Positions 25,548-34,740 are shown, counted from the stretch's first letter. The stretch is DNA of 64,000 bases from Neorhodopirellula pilleata (GCF_007859915.1 NZ_SJPM01000018.1:1-64000), one strand, 5' to 3'. The notes: generated by a model not told the origin, from the sequence alone. Made by a program: numbers and translations.

Positions 25548-25913
25548 TTATCCACTCGCCGAACCGGTTTTCAAAAAACGCCCTTCGATGCAGTTCATCA
25601 ACCCAGCCAGGTGCGGTTCGGCGATCTGGTAGAACACTTTGCGGCCTTCACGCTCACTGACAAGGAAGCCGCATCGTTGCAACAGACGCAAATTTTCCGA
25701 CGCGACGTTGTCGGGAACCTCGCAATCTTCGGCGATCTCCCCCACCGTGAACCGACCATGAAGTAGCAATTGAACCATTCGCAATCGGACCGGATGCGCC
25801 AGTGTTTTCAAGCACTCCGCCGCATCGGCAAAGTCCCGCACGCTACCGGGCGGCTTCGTTTGCTTCTTCGCTTTCTTGATCGGCTTGCTGGTGGTCATCG
25901 CGTCTCTCTGCAT
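25548..25913 (-). CDS. ArsR/SmtB-family transcriptional regulator (121 aa)
   Basis: Winged-helix regulator with the ArsR pattern: CLKTLAHPVRLRMVQLLLHG, then FTVGEIAEDCEVPDNVASENLRLLQRCGFL as the recognition helix, then SEREGRKVFYQI as the wing. Cysteines occur at the start of helix 2 (AAECLKTL), in EDCEV, in QRCGF and in MNCIEG; spaced cysteines like these can respond to persulfides as in BigR/SqrR, but the exact sensor pair cannot be assigned by eye. ATG at 25913 is used; ATG at 25898 is possible. It lies upstream of the rhodanese genes on the same strand and has its own operator-like palindrome, suggesting autoregulation. Confidence 0.85.
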   Translation of the reverse strand: MQRDAMTTSKPIKKAKKQTKPPGSVRDFADAAECLKTLAHPVRLRMVQLLLHGRFTVGEIAEDCEVPDNVASENLRLLQRCGFLVSEREGRKVFYQIAEPHLAGLMNCIEGRFLKTGSASG

Positions 25914-25947
25914 CACACTGTGATCTCTCCTCGATTCGATATCTAAA

Positions 25948-25971
25948 ACATATCGTCATATTGCGACATGT
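25948..25971. promoter_or_regulatory. Probable ArsR operator ahead of the regulator gene
   Basis: ACATATCG and CGACATGT are inverted half-sites with one mismatch, separated by eight bases. It lies 35 bases upstream of the ArsR start and shares TATCG-N8-CGA-Y-A with the palindrome at 25484-25503. It is also between the divergent ArsR and sulfatase genes. Confidence 0.6.
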
Positions 25972-26080
25972 CAATAAGTGTTTTTCAAAATTCAACGTTG
26001 GGGCCGTTCCATGCATCAAGGGAATGGAAAGGCACTAGAATAGGTCTTCACTATTAACAGCCCAACTTTGCGAGTTATTC

Positions 26081-27577
26081 ATGGATCGTCGTCGTTCAAC
26101 CTTTTATTTGTTCGCTTCATCCAACCTTTTGATTTGTCTTGCACTTGCAGCGGTGGGCAGTATTGCAGAGCGAGCAAGTGCCGCGGATCCTCCCAACGTG
26201 GTCGTCTTGTTGGCGGACGACTTAGGATGGGCGGGTGTGGGTTATCACGAAGATTGGTTTCAAACACCCAACATCGACCGACTCGTCGCCGACGGCGTGG
26301 AGTTGGACCGGTTTTACGTCGCGCCGATGTGTAGCCCGACACGCGCGGGTTTGATGACCGGGCGTTATCCGATCCGATTCGGGCTTGCCCGCGCGGTCAT
26401 CCCTCCGCAACGCGACTTCGGGCTACCGGTCGACGAAACAACGCTGGCCGAGTCACTCGGTAAGCTGGGTTACGACCGACGTGGCGTTTTCGGGAAATGG
26501 CATTTGGGACATTTGCGTGCCCAATGGCATCCGCTGAACCAAGGTTTTTCGCATTTCCACGGTCACTACAACGGTGCGATCGATTATTTCGACCTGACGC
26601 GTGACGGCGAGCGTGATTGGCACACCGATTGGCAACCAAGCGACGAGGAAGGTTACAGCACGGACTTGATCGCTGATGCGGCGGCGAATTGGATCAGTGA
26701 AGCCGCCCGGCTGGATCAGCCGTATTTTTGCTATGTCCCTTTCAATGCACCGCACTCGCCGTTCCAGGCACCTGACGAGGCGATTCAACGGTTCTCGCAA
26801 CTTTCCACCGGTGGAAGTGGCAAGCAAGCCAAGTCACGCGAAAAGAAGCTGCAAACGCTCGCGGCGATGGTGTGGGTCATGGATCAAGGAATCGGTCGGA
26901 TACTGGATGCGATCGAGCGTTCGGGTGAATCCGACAACACCATGGTTTGGTTCCTCAGTGACAACGGCGGAGTCGGCGAGATCCCGGGCAACAACCGTCC
27001 TTTGCGTGGAAACAAGTTGACCGTATACGAGGGCGGCATACGGGTGCCGGCTTGTGTACGTTGGCCGTCCCGTATTTCGCCGGGAAGTCGCTGCGACGAA
27101 ACGGTCGGGTACATTGATATCTTCCCGACGGTCGTAGCCGCCGCCGGTGGAGATCCGCCCTACATTTCATCAGAACCGCTCGACGGAATGAACCTGCTCG
27201 GCCTGCTGACCGGAGAACCGTCAACCAAACAAGATTTTCGGTCCCGACATTGGTTTTCGTATCACGGTCAACAGGGTGAAGACAACGAACACCTAGCCGT
27301 TACCAGTGAGGGCTGGAAACTCAAGGTCAATGGGCCGCGACTTGAAACCTTGGATCAACTTTCCGATGGGACCAATCGTGTCGAACTGTTTCAACTCTCG
27401 AACGATCCGCTTGAGAATAACGATGTAAGTGCAGCTCATCCTGAGCAAGTCGCCGAGTTAGGGAGAATGCTGATCCAACATCGATCGCTTCAACCGGTCG
27501 ATTCCGTACCACCTTACTCAGTAGGTGGAAAAGACTTCACGCCACCGAGCCGTTGGCGTTTGTCACCAAGCGAGTGA
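26081..27577 (+). CDS. Secreted type I sulfatase (arylsulfatase family, 498 aa)
   Basis: Secreted formylglycine-dependent sulfatase. A signal peptide ends at ERASAADP; metal ligands are in VVVLLADDLGW; the maturation motif is PMCSPTRAGLMTGRYP with the canonical C-x-P-T-R; GVFGKWHLGH and MVWFLSDNGG carry further conserved catalytic residues. The length is normal for the family. It is divergent from the ArsR gene and ends 24 bases from the convergent neighbour. Planctomycetes use many such enzymes on marine sulfated polysaccharides; the particular substrate is unknown. Confidence 0.92.
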   Translation: MDRRRSTFYLFASSNLLICLALAAVGSIAERASAADPPNVVVLLADDLGWAGVGYHEDWFQTPNIDRLVADGVELDRFYVAPMCSPTRAGLMTGRYPIRFGLARAVIPPQRDFGLPVDETTLAESLGKLGYDRRGVFGKWHLGHLRAQWHPLNQGFSHFHGHYNGAIDYFDLTRDGERDWHTDWQPSDEEGYSTDLIADAAANWISEAARLDQPYFCYVPFNAPHSPFQAPDEAIQRFSQLSTGGSGKQAKSREKKLQTLAAMVWVMDQGIGRILDAIERSGESDNTMVWFLSDNGGVGEIPGNNRPLRGNKLTVYEGGIRVPACVRWPSRISPGSRCDETVGYIDIFPTVVAAAGGDPPYISSEPLDGMNLLGLLTGEPSTKQDFRSRHWFSYHGQQGEDNEHLAVTSEGWKLKVNGPRLETLDQLSDGTNRVELFQLSNDPLENNDVSAAHPEQVAELGRMLIQHRSLQPVDSVPPYSVGGKDFTPPSRWRLSPSE

Positions 27578-27601
27578 ACCCTGATGCGGATGTCCACCCG
27601 C

Positions 27602-28297
27602 TTACTGAAGCGCAGGCTGTGTGTTCGGGGCCGAGTGGTGTTCGGCGAGGTGGCGGCACGTTGACACCCATGCTTTGACGCGGCGGAGACTGGGAACGCC
27701 GCGATTTCCCAACAGTTTGCTGCCTCGACTGCTGAGAGAAAAACGTTCCAAATCACGATGCAATTGGGCGGCGGATTCTCGCGATAAACTTGCCACGCTG
27801 CGGCGATGAATCGCGACCAACAGCAACGCGTCTCGGGGCATCATCGTATCGATCGCCAACGACATTCGGATCGCCGCCCGATATCGTCGCAAAGCACGCT
27901 CGGCACGTTCGGGATGGCTCAGACGAGATGCGATCTTCGGTAAATCGCTGTAGACCAAGTCCCCAGCGGTTTGGACGCCGACGTCGGCTAGTTGGTGACA
28001 TCGACGTGGAGGACAGAATTGAAGATGCTCCAACTTCATCGCCAACAATCGCTCTCGATGCGATCCGTTTCGAAGGGCCGCCTCTCCACGCGCGACGGCG
28101 TTCTCACAGGGGATCATTTGGGGAACGATGTCGGACGCGGCGATCAATCGTGGCGTTGCATCGCAGCGACGGTCGGGGACATCGGGGATCGATGGCATGT
28201 CGACCCAAAAGGTGACGTCCGACGCAGATTTCGTACTGCCGATGGAAAGGGAACCATGACGGGCGACTTGGCCGATTTTTTTCAAAAACTCGAACAT
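27602..28297 (-). CDS. Hypothetical protein, possibly with a DUF4332-like helix-hairpin-helix region (231 aa)
   Basis: I do not recognise this protein with confidence. The first 80 residues are variable. The middle (CHQLADVGVQTAGDLVYSDL, then SRLSHPERAERALRRYRAAIRM) has the look of tandem helix-hairpin-helix units as in DUF4332 proteins, and an arginine/leucine-rich helical C terminus follows. There is no signal peptide or membrane segment. It follows the sulfatase tail to tail and stands upstream of nothing obvious. ATG at 28297 has GGAG about ten bases upstream. Confidence 0.6.
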   Translation of the reverse strand: MFEFLKKIGQVARHGSLSIGSTKSASDVTFWVDMPSIPDVPDRRCDATPRLIAASDIVPQMIPCENAVARGEAALRNGSHRERLLAMKLEHLQFCPPRRCHQLADVGVQTAGDLVYSDLPKIASRLSHPERAERALRRYRAAIRMSLAIDTMMPRDALLLVAIHRRSVASLSRESAAQLHRDLERFSLSSRGSKLLGNRGVPSLRRVKAWVSTCRHLAEHHSAPNTQPALQ

Positions 28298-28373
28298 AAG
28301 ATAAGACTCCGGGTAAGAAGCATCCGAGGATGCGTCCGCGATACCACGTGTCCTGGTCCAATCGCCAGACCAA

Positions 28374-29639
28374 TCATGAACGAATTTGCCCCCAGAGCTT
28401 CAGTAGTTCGAGCAAATGCCGCAGCGAATCGGCCATTTCGTTTAGGTTGGCGAATTCCAATACGCTGTGAATGTTGTGCTGCCCCGAGGACAAATTCGGC
28501 GTCGGTAAACCTTTCTCGGTCAATTGACTGCCGTCGGTGCCGCCACGAATGATCGCCTTGGTCGGTTTCACGCCGATCGTTTCGAAGGCTTGCTCTGCCA
28601 AATCGATCGCCTCGGGAAGATCGGCTAATCCGTCGCGCAAGTTGCGATACTGTCGTCGGACTTGGCATTCCACCTTTGTTCCCGGAATCGTCGCAGCGGC
28701 CTGCTCGGCGAGCGAACGAACTTGGGCAGCGAAGGAAACCAACTCGTCACTTTCAAAACTACGCAAAATCAACTCAACACGCGTCGTCCCGACCCCACCA
28801 AAGATATCGTGAACATGAATAAACCCATCGCGTCCTTCGGTCGTTTCGGGGGTTTGCGAATCAATGGGCAACGAGTCGACAAACTTCGCCGCCGCTCGAA
28901 TCGAGTTTAGCATCCTATCTTTGGCGATCGCCGGGTGAATGTTGTGACCATCGAACGTCACCGTCATCGCATCGGCTGAAAACGTTTCCACATCGACGAC
29001 GCCACGACCACCCCCGTCGATCGTGTAGGCAACCGTGGCGTCCAATTCGGCCAGATCGATCTTGTCCGTCCCGCGACCGATCTCTTCATCACACGTCATC
29101 ACGACGCGAACGGGGCCGTGTGGAATCTCAGGATGCTCGACGAGCGTGTGAGCAAGTTCCATGATGATGGCCACGCCTGCCTTGTCATCCCCGCCGAGCA
29201 AAGTATTGCCGTCGGTCGTTACCAGCGTTTCCCCGACCATCGATTCCAGGTCGCGGCAATCGGCAACCCTGATCACACGGCCGTTGGGCAAGGCGATGTC
29301 GCCGCCCGCGTAGTTCTCGATTACTTGCGGTCGGACGTGATCGCTGGGGGCTTCCGGTGATGTGTCTAAATGGGCGACTAAAGCCACGGTTGGCAAGGTG
29401 CCCGGAACCGTCGCAGGCACGGTCGCGATCACCAACCCGTCATCAGTGAACCGAACATCGTCCAGCCCCATCGCCGACAATTCGTCGGCCAAGATGCGGC
29501 CCAATTCCAATTGGCCTGCGCTGCTCGGGTAACCCGTCGCCTGCGGGTTCGCGGCCGTGTTGATTTGGACGTAACGCAAGAATCGCTCCAACAACCGATC
29601 GCACCGCAACTCAGATGTAGTCAACGTGATAGCATTCAT
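28374..29639 (-). CDS. pepT: Peptidase T, tripeptide aminopeptidase (421 aa)
   Basis: Cytoplasmic zinc aminopeptidase of the M20B family that removes N-terminal residues from tripeptides. Metal and catalytic residues are visible in VALVAHLDTSPEAP (histidine and aspartate), LLGGDDKAGVA (bridging aspartate), VVMTCDEEIGRGTDKID (catalytic and binding glutamates), YTIDGGG and the C-terminal SSGQHNIHS. Length and motif order match PepT closely. It seems to be a single-gene unit. Confidence 0.93.
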   Translation of the reverse strand: MNAITLTTSELRCDRLLERFLRYVQINTAANPQATGYPSSAGQLELGRILADELSAMGLDDVRFTDDGLVIATVPATVPGTLPTVALVAHLDTSPEAPSDHVRPQVIENYAGGDIALPNGRVIRVADCRDLESMVGETLVTTDGNTLLGGDDKAGVAIIMELAHTLVEHPEIPHGPVRVVMTCDEEIGRGTDKIDLAELDATVAYTIDGGGRGVVDVETFSADAMTVTFDGHNIHPAIAKDRMLNSIRAAAKFVDSLPIDSQTPETTEGRDGFIHVHDIFGGVGTTRVELILRSFESDELVSFAAQVRSLAEQAAATIPGTKVECQVRRQYRNLRDGLADLPEAIDLAEQAFETIGVKPTKAIIRGGTDGSQLTEKGLPTPNLSSGQHNIHSVLEFANLNEMADSLRHLLELLKLWGQIRS

Positions 29640-29818
29640 TCGTTTGTATCAATCCATTAAGTAAGAAAACACGATCGGCATTCAAAAAGAGCGCTCAACC
29701 GCCGGTTCCGATGCGCTACCAATCGTCAGCGTAGTTATACTCCAAAAGCGTATGGACATCGCGAGGGGCTTGAGCGATGAAACTTCTTTGAGACAACAAC
29801 AAGCAGGAAATTATTTCG

Positions 29819-32143
29819 ATGACGATCCGACGTTGCCTGATCATTCCGTTCTTGGGTCTGCTCGTTCTGGGTTGCGGACCGACCGCCGAGGAACTCCGAA
29901 AGGCAGCCGAAGAGAAGCAGGCTTTAGCTGAACGGGAAACCGAGTTGGTCGCGATGAAAACCGAAGCTCAAGCGATGATGAGATCCGCCGAGTTGCTCGA
30001 TTATCAAGCCAAACAAACGTTGGCAAAAGCGGAAGCGGTGACGTCGGAAAACCGGAAGCAAGCGGAGTCATTCCAGGCAAAAGAAAAGCAACTGGAACAG
30101 ACCGAACGCGAACTCAAGACGCAAAGCGAGCGTGCGGAGCAACTCGCCAAGAAACTCAGTGCTGATACGAAGGAGCTGAGCGAAAAGCTGAACGCGAACA
30201 ATGAACTTACTGAGCAATTAACGGCAAAGCTGCAAGCCACCAAGAAACGTGAGGAAGCTGCCTCCTTGGCCCAAGAGCAAGCCAAGCAATCCATCGAAAT
30301 GGCCAAGACCGACGCCTCCCAAGCCCAAAAAGAGATGTCTGAATCCAAAGCGATCGCTGAGCAAGCCATGCAAAAACAACAGGCAAGCGAAGCAGTGATG
30401 AAGGCAGCCGAGGCGATGATGCAAGATGCAAAGAAGCAATTAGCGCAGGCGTTGGAACTTAACGAGAAATCGACCAAGAGCCAAACCGAAACTCAGCGGA
30501 TGAAGTCGGAAGTATTGGTGATGAAACAGTCCGTCGATGAAGCCCAAGCCAAGTCCGACCGGCAGATGCAAATGGCCAATGAAAAAGCCAAAGTCAACGA
30601 GATCGAAGCGAAGAAACTCGAGGCGAAGGCCGAGTCTCTTAACGCGATGACCAAAGAAATCGCAACAAAGGCGAAGTCACTCGAAGAAAGAGCGAAGGAA
30701 CTTGACGCTAAGTTCAAGAGCAACGAAGAACTCGCCAAACAAACGGACGCCAAACTTGTTGAAGCGAACCGAGTGGCGGAAGAAACTGCCAAGCTAAAAA
30801 CCGAAGCGATGAAGAACGCTGCGGCCGCCAAAGCCGATCTCGCAACCGCAAAGATGCAACAGACGCAAGCGGCATCCGATCGCAAACAAGCTCAAGAAAT
30901 GCTCGAGGCGGCCAAGAAGGAAAAGGCCGATTTTGAGAAACTGGTCGCTGACAGTAAAGTGGTTTTAGAGAAGTCGACGCAAGCTAAGATGGATGCCGAA
31001 TCCGCTCAGGCTGCCAACGAAAAGAAACTCGCTGAAGTCGTGACTGCCCAAAAGAAGGTCGATCAGACCGCCTCGAAAGCCGCCCGCGATCGGGCTGCTG
31101 CCGAAAAAGCAATGCAGGAGACAAAAGACCTGGTCGCTTCCTTGACCGCCGAACGTGAGTCCGCCAAACAAGAACTCGAAGCCGTCAAAGCAGCGCAGTC
31201 GGCATTGGAAATGCAGACGATCGCGTCAAAAGAAGTTCGTCACGCGGCGACGCTCGCCAAACAAGAAGCTTCCAAAGAGCGTGCCCGAACGGAAGAGATC
31301 CGCCGCGAAGCGGAAGCTAGAATCTTGGAAGCGGAAAAGCAAACCGAAGCCGCTCGCCATGCGCGAGCTGATGCCGAGCGGGCGATCGAATTGGCAGGCC
31401 AAGCCAGCGAGCAGGCGGCGAAAGCCAAAGCAGCTGCGATTCGAGAAAAGGCCTCGCTCGTCGACTTGCAGAACGCGGCAAAAAAAGAACGCGACGCCAT
31501 CGACGTGGTGATGAAGGCGATGCAGGAAAGCCAAACCGCAGCCACCAACGCTCAAGCCGCCGCCGAATCCGCTCGCCAAGCAGCGGCGGAAGAGAAGGCA
31601 AGTATCGCGGCAATTGCCGAGAAAGCCGAAACGGCACAGACCGCAGCGAGGCAAGCTGAAAATGCAGCGATCGCCGCCCAGCGAAGGGCGAACGAATCGA
31701 TGCAAGAATCCACTTCCGCACAGGAAGTCGCCGCCTCCCGTATCGCCGAAGCCGATGCCGCCGTCGAAGCGGCGAAGATGGAACAGAAGGCCGCTGCGGC
31801 GCTGATGAGTCAAGCGAACGAGCAATTGGGCTTCGCTCGAGAACTCAAACGTCAAGCCGACGAGACCATCTTGCGTGCTAACCGCGAACGTGAATCCGCG
31901 TTAGTTGCCAAATCGGCTGCCGAAAAAGCTCTGCAAGCGGTCGAAGATGCCAAGCGTGCGATCGGTGCAAAAAGAACCGCAGAAGCGGTTCAAAAGTCCG
32001 CCGCCGAAGCAGCCGCGAAAGCTGACGCAGAACTGAAGGAAGCTAACCTCAATGAAAAAGAGGCCGCAGCTCAAATCGCTAACGCACGCGACGGGAAAGT
32101 AGCCCCGACGACCGAACAACCGGCGTCGGCAAGCGATCGTTAA
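29819..32143 (+). CDS. Long coiled-coil lipoprotein rich in Ala, Lys, Glu and Gln (774 aa)
   Basis: A lipoprotein signal (FLGLLVLGCGPTAEE, cysteine 19) is followed by about 740 residues of nearly uninterrupted helix made of alanine, lysine, glutamate and glutamine with heptad-like spacing; no globular domain is seen. A fully helical rod of this size would be on the order of 100 nm long, so it could span or organise the periplasm. The low-complexity composition also creates long antisense open frames that are not genes. AGGAAA lies about ten bases before the ATG. Partner and role are unknown; it stands alone. Confidence 0.8.
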   Translation: MTIRRCLIIPFLGLLVLGCGPTAEELRKAAEEKQALAERETELVAMKTEAQAMMRSAELLDYQAKQTLAKAEAVTSENRKQAESFQAKEKQLEQTERELKTQSERAEQLAKKLSADTKELSEKLNANNELTEQLTAKLQATKKREEAASLAQEQAKQSIEMAKTDASQAQKEMSESKAIAEQAMQKQQASEAVMKAAEAMMQDAKKQLAQALELNEKSTKSQTETQRMKSEVLVMKQSVDEAQAKSDRQMQMANEKAKVNEIEAKKLEAKAESLNAMTKEIATKAKSLEERAKELDAKFKSNEELAKQTDAKLVEANRVAEETAKLKTEAMKNAAAAKADLATAKMQQTQAASDRKQAQEMLEAAKKEKADFEKLVADSKVVLEKSTQAKMDAESAQAANEKKLAEVVTAQKKVDQTASKAARDRAAAEKAMQETKDLVASLTAERESAKQELEAVKAAQSALEMQTIASKEVRHAATLAKQEASKERARTEEIRREAEARILEAEKQTEAARHARADAERAIELAGQASEQAAKAKAAAIREKASLVDLQNAAKKERDAIDVVMKAMQESQTAATNAQAAAESARQAAAEEKASIAAIAEKAETAQTAARQAENAAIAAQRRANESMQESTSAQEVAASRIAEADAAVEAAKMEQKAAAALMSQANEQLGFARELKRQADETILRANRERESALVAKSAAEKALQAVEDAKRAIGAKRTAEAVQKSAAEAAAKADAELKEANLNEKEAAAQIANARDGKVAPTTEQPASASDR

Positions 32144-32290
32144 CGCACATGAATCAATGACGTTCTTGAGCTTATGGCGAATCAAAACTCGCCAAGACTT
32201 TCGGCGACTAATAGGCCAATCCGAAAATCTTGGCACGTTTCTCTACCCTAAACTTAAGTCGTGCCAGACCCTTAGTGCTTTGTCTAGATT

Positions 32291-32482
32291 CAACTTTAGG
32301 GTTGGCAACATTAGCCGTTTGGGCCTAGCGGGCTGTTGATTTAATCGAAACCCGAAGCGTCAGCGAGGGATTGAACGTCATTAAATCCTTTGTAGGTATC
32401 CCTCGCTCACGCTTCGGGTTACGATGCAAACTAAATCAACAGCCCGCTAGCGTCAAAACGGCTAACCCTAAATTTAGAGTTG
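32291..32482. repeat. Nested palindromic repeat family A inside a further palindrome
   Basis: A full family A element (32325-32451, arms CTAGCGGGCTGTTGATTTA and TAAATCAACAGCCCGCTAG; inner AACCCGAAGCGT) is framed by CAACTTTAGGGTT...TTAGCCGTTT on the left and AAACGGCTAACCCTAAATTT...GTTG on the right, giving a three-layered palindrome of 192 bases between convergent genes. Confidence 0.8.
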
Positions 32483-32499
32483 TCCAAAGTACTAGCTAG

Positions 32500-33903
32500 C
32501 TACTTCAAAACCACGGCGGTAGCATTACCGGGTGACGTGTGAGCGATCGCGATGACATAGGGTTTCTCGAGTGGGCGAGCTCGGTCGCTGACATTCAAGC
32601 CTTCCTCACACAACGCTGCATGTGGGACCGGTGGGACTTGTTGCGACTGCACGCAAATGCAAGCGGCCAACAACACCATCATTCCACTGGCCGCTGACGT
32701 GTGTCCGATCAATCCAGCCGGGAACGTTACCGGCACGTTCGGCGCGATCTGATGGATCGCTTCTCGTTCACAGGCATCGATGATCGGATCGCCGAACGCA
32801 TGGCCCACGATCGCGCCGACTTGTTCACCGGTGATACCGGCTTGCTGCATCGCACCTTGTATCGCGGTGACGATCGCGGCCGTTGAACCTCGCCCCGCAT
32901 CGGGACGAATCTCGGCGGTTCGTTCGTTGGTCTTGAAGCTGATCGACGGGACGAACCGGGATGCCGCGCCGCACACGGTCGCGATCGGCTTGCGGTCCCG
33001 CAAACGTGCTGATTCGCTCGTCTCCAACACGAGGCTGCCCGCCGCTTCGCCGCGAACGAAACCGTCGGCGTCTTTCGCATGTGGACGGCTGGCCCAAGCG
33101 ATCGGATCGCAGACCGATGCGAGGGGCTGGTCTTCGGTGAACAAGGCACGCGTCGCATTGAGCCGACTGCCGACGGCCGAAACGACCATCACGTCAGCGA
33201 TATCGCGGCGCAAGTAGCCACATCCTTCGATGAACGCCGCAGGTCCTGAGGTGTCACCGACGGTAATCGTATTGTTGGGCCCGTGGGCATTGATCACGAT
33301 GCCGTAGTGGCACGCGGGCATATTGGGTAGGTACTTCAACATCCACAAGGGCGTGATGCCTCGCATCGCGGCGGCCCCGAACGGCGTGGTGTCGACGTTC
33401 CCTTGTTCGTCGATGCAGGCGGCAAACGCGTCGGACAATTCCGCCGGTGGACCATAAAGCATTTCACTGCCAAAGACCGTGCCGATCCGGTCACTGGAGA
33501 TCTTGCCACCATGTCGGTAATCCGGATCGGCCTCGAGCTCCGCCGGGAGGTAGTGATCCAGCCCCGCATCGTGGACAGCGAGCTGGGACGCCGCATATCC
33601 AGTTTGAATCTCTCGGCACATGACCTTGAGGGCCTTGCGCGGTTTGACGAACTGCTTGGCGTCGAAATCGACAATCGGGGCCGTCACGGCCGTTCGCGGG
33701 TCCAAACGAACCTCGCCATCGCAATACCGATAACGACGCACGACGTAATCCGTGCTCTTTTGTTCATCGGATAACGTATCAATGTCCTCCATCAACATCA
33801 AACCACTGCGTCCGGTCAACAAGGATTGAGCGAACAGATCGCGTCCGATACCGATCGACGAGACCATTCCAACACCGGTGATGACGAGGTCGGAAGGATT
33901 CAT
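32500..33903 (-). CDS. Beta-ketoacyl-ACP synthase-like protein without the active-site cysteine (467 aa)
   Basis: Thiolase-fold protein of the FabF/KAS II type. The N-terminal LVITGVGMVSSIGIG and the block ADVMVVSAVGSRL fit the family, and the two catalytic histidines remain in VGHAFGDPIIDACE and GLIGHTSAASGMM. Where FabF has a T-A-C-A-T-G nucleophile loop, this protein reads TVGDTSGPAAF, placing aspartate 217 at the cysteine position (codon 33255-33253). It therefore resembles chain-length factors or decarboxylating KS-like proteins rather than a condensing enzyme. ATG at 33903 is preferred over TTG at 33939. No acyl carrier protein or partner KS is adjacent. Confidence 0.8.
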   Translation of the reverse strand: MNPSDLVITGVGMVSSIGIGRDLFAQSLLTGRSGLMLMEDIDTLSDEQKSTDYVVRRYRYCDGEVRLDPRTAVTAPIVDFDAKQFVKPRKALKVMCREIQTGYAASQLAVHDAGLDHYLPAELEADPDYRHGGKISSDRIGTVFGSEMLYGPPAELSDAFAACIDEQGNVDTTPFGAAAMRGITPLWMLKYLPNMPACHYGIVINAHGPNNTITVGDTSGPAAFIEGCGYLRRDIADVMVVSAVGSRLNATRALFTEDQPLASVCDPIAWASRPHAKDADGFVRGEAAGSLVLETSESARLRDRKPIATVCGAASRFVPSISFKTNERTAEIRPDAGRGSTAAIVTAIQGAMQQAGITGEQVGAIVGHAFGDPIIDACEREAIHQIAPNVPVTFPAGLIGHTSAASGMMVLLAACICVQSQQVPPVPHAALCEEGLNVSDRARPLEKPYVIAIAHTSPGNATAVVLK

Positions 33904-34074
33904 GAAAGACGGCCGATCGCGAGCAATAACGGAGTTCAAGTGTGTGGGGGGGCGGGAAGCGAGAAGCGGTTGCTGGCAAAGTATGATCGCCTCCCGGCGC
34001 GATCACCAGTCGGGAGGAGCAGAATTCCTAGGAAACCACGACGATCTTCCACTTTTTTGCCGAAAATACCGAAA

Positions 34075-34494
34075 TTACTCGCCACCCACCAACTCGATCG
34101 GGGCGTGAATGTCCGGATGCAGACTTTGATGGACGGGGCAGTGTTCGGCGGCTGCCTGAAGACGCGCTCGCATCGCCGCATCGAGTCGCAATCCGGACGG
34201 AAAAGTGACCGTCGTGACGAGGCTGCCGATCCGGCGAATCGGAGTTTGAACCATCTCTTTGGTGACGTGCACGGTCGTTCCCGCTAAATCGAGCTCGTGT
34301 CGTTGAGCAACCAAACCAAGGATTGTCAGAACACAAGTCCCCAGTGCCGTCGCCACTAAATCCGTCGGCGAAAACGCCGACCCGGATCCGCCGTTGTCGA
34401 CCGGGGCATCGGTCGTCAGAGTCTTTCCGCTGGGCCCGTGGGTAGCAGTGCAGTGCAATTTGCCATTGTAAAGGGCGGTCAGTTCAACCGACAT
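34075..34494 (-). CDS. OsmC/Ohr family peroxiredoxin-like protein (139 aa)
   Basis: Cytoplasmic thiol peroxidase family protein that reduces organic hydroperoxides. The two catalytic cysteines are in ALGTCVLTILGL and AAEHCPVHQSL, and the N-terminal arginine-region and AFSPTDLVATAL block fit OsmC-type rather than Ohr-type members. ATG at 34494 is chosen because the upstream extension runs into a dispersed repeat. The next gene upstream (TatD) is separated by the heptamer array, so it probably has its own promoter. Confidence 0.88.
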   Translation of the reverse strand: MSVELTALYNGKLHCTATHGPSGKTLTTDAPVDNGGSGSAFSPTDLVATALGTCVLTILGLVAQRHELDLAGTTVHVTKEMVQTPIRRIGSLVTTVTFPSGLRLDAAMRARLQAAAEHCPVHQSLHPDIHAPIELVGGE

Positions 34495-34515
34495 CAGATC
34501 AATATCCTTAAAAAA

Positions 34516-34554
34516 GTAGGCTGGGTCGCAGCGATAGCGGAGACCCGGCATTGA
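34516..34554. repeat. Dispersed repeat TAGGCTGGGTCGCAG...GACCCGGCATT, copy 1
   Basis: GTAGGCTGGGTCGCAGC, then GATAGCGGAGACCCGGCATT. The same ends occur at 39922-39962 with a different centre. An inverted ACCCAGCCTA piece lies at 34832-34841, on the other side of the heptamer array. Confidence 0.75.
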
Positions 34555-34563
34555 GGGGCTGCG

Positions 34564-34740
34564 GGTTCTTGGTTCTTGGTTCTTGGTTCTTGGTTCTTGG
34601 TTCTTGGTTCTTGGTTCTTGGTTCTTGGTTCTTGGTTCTTGGTTCTTGGTTCTTGGTTCTTGGTTCTTGGTTCTTGGTTCTTGGTTCTTGGTTCTTGGTT
34701 CTTGGTTCTTGGTTCTTGGTTCTTGGTTCTTGGTTCTTGG
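34564..34740. repeat. Perfect heptamer array (GGTTCTT) x 25.3
   Basis: The seven-base unit GGTTCTT is repeated 25 times without a single mismatch over 177 bases. Because seven is not a multiple of three, the array is open in all frames and gives repetitive peptides on both strands, which I do not count as genes. It lies between TatD and OsmC, inside a TAGGCTGGGT / ACCCAGCCTA inverted pair. Confidence 0.97.

Noticed and set aside
31226-31855. 209-codon frame antisense to the coiled-coil lipoprotein
   Set aside because: It results from the Ala/Lys/Glu codon bias of the sense gene; composition is not protein-like and no motif is present.
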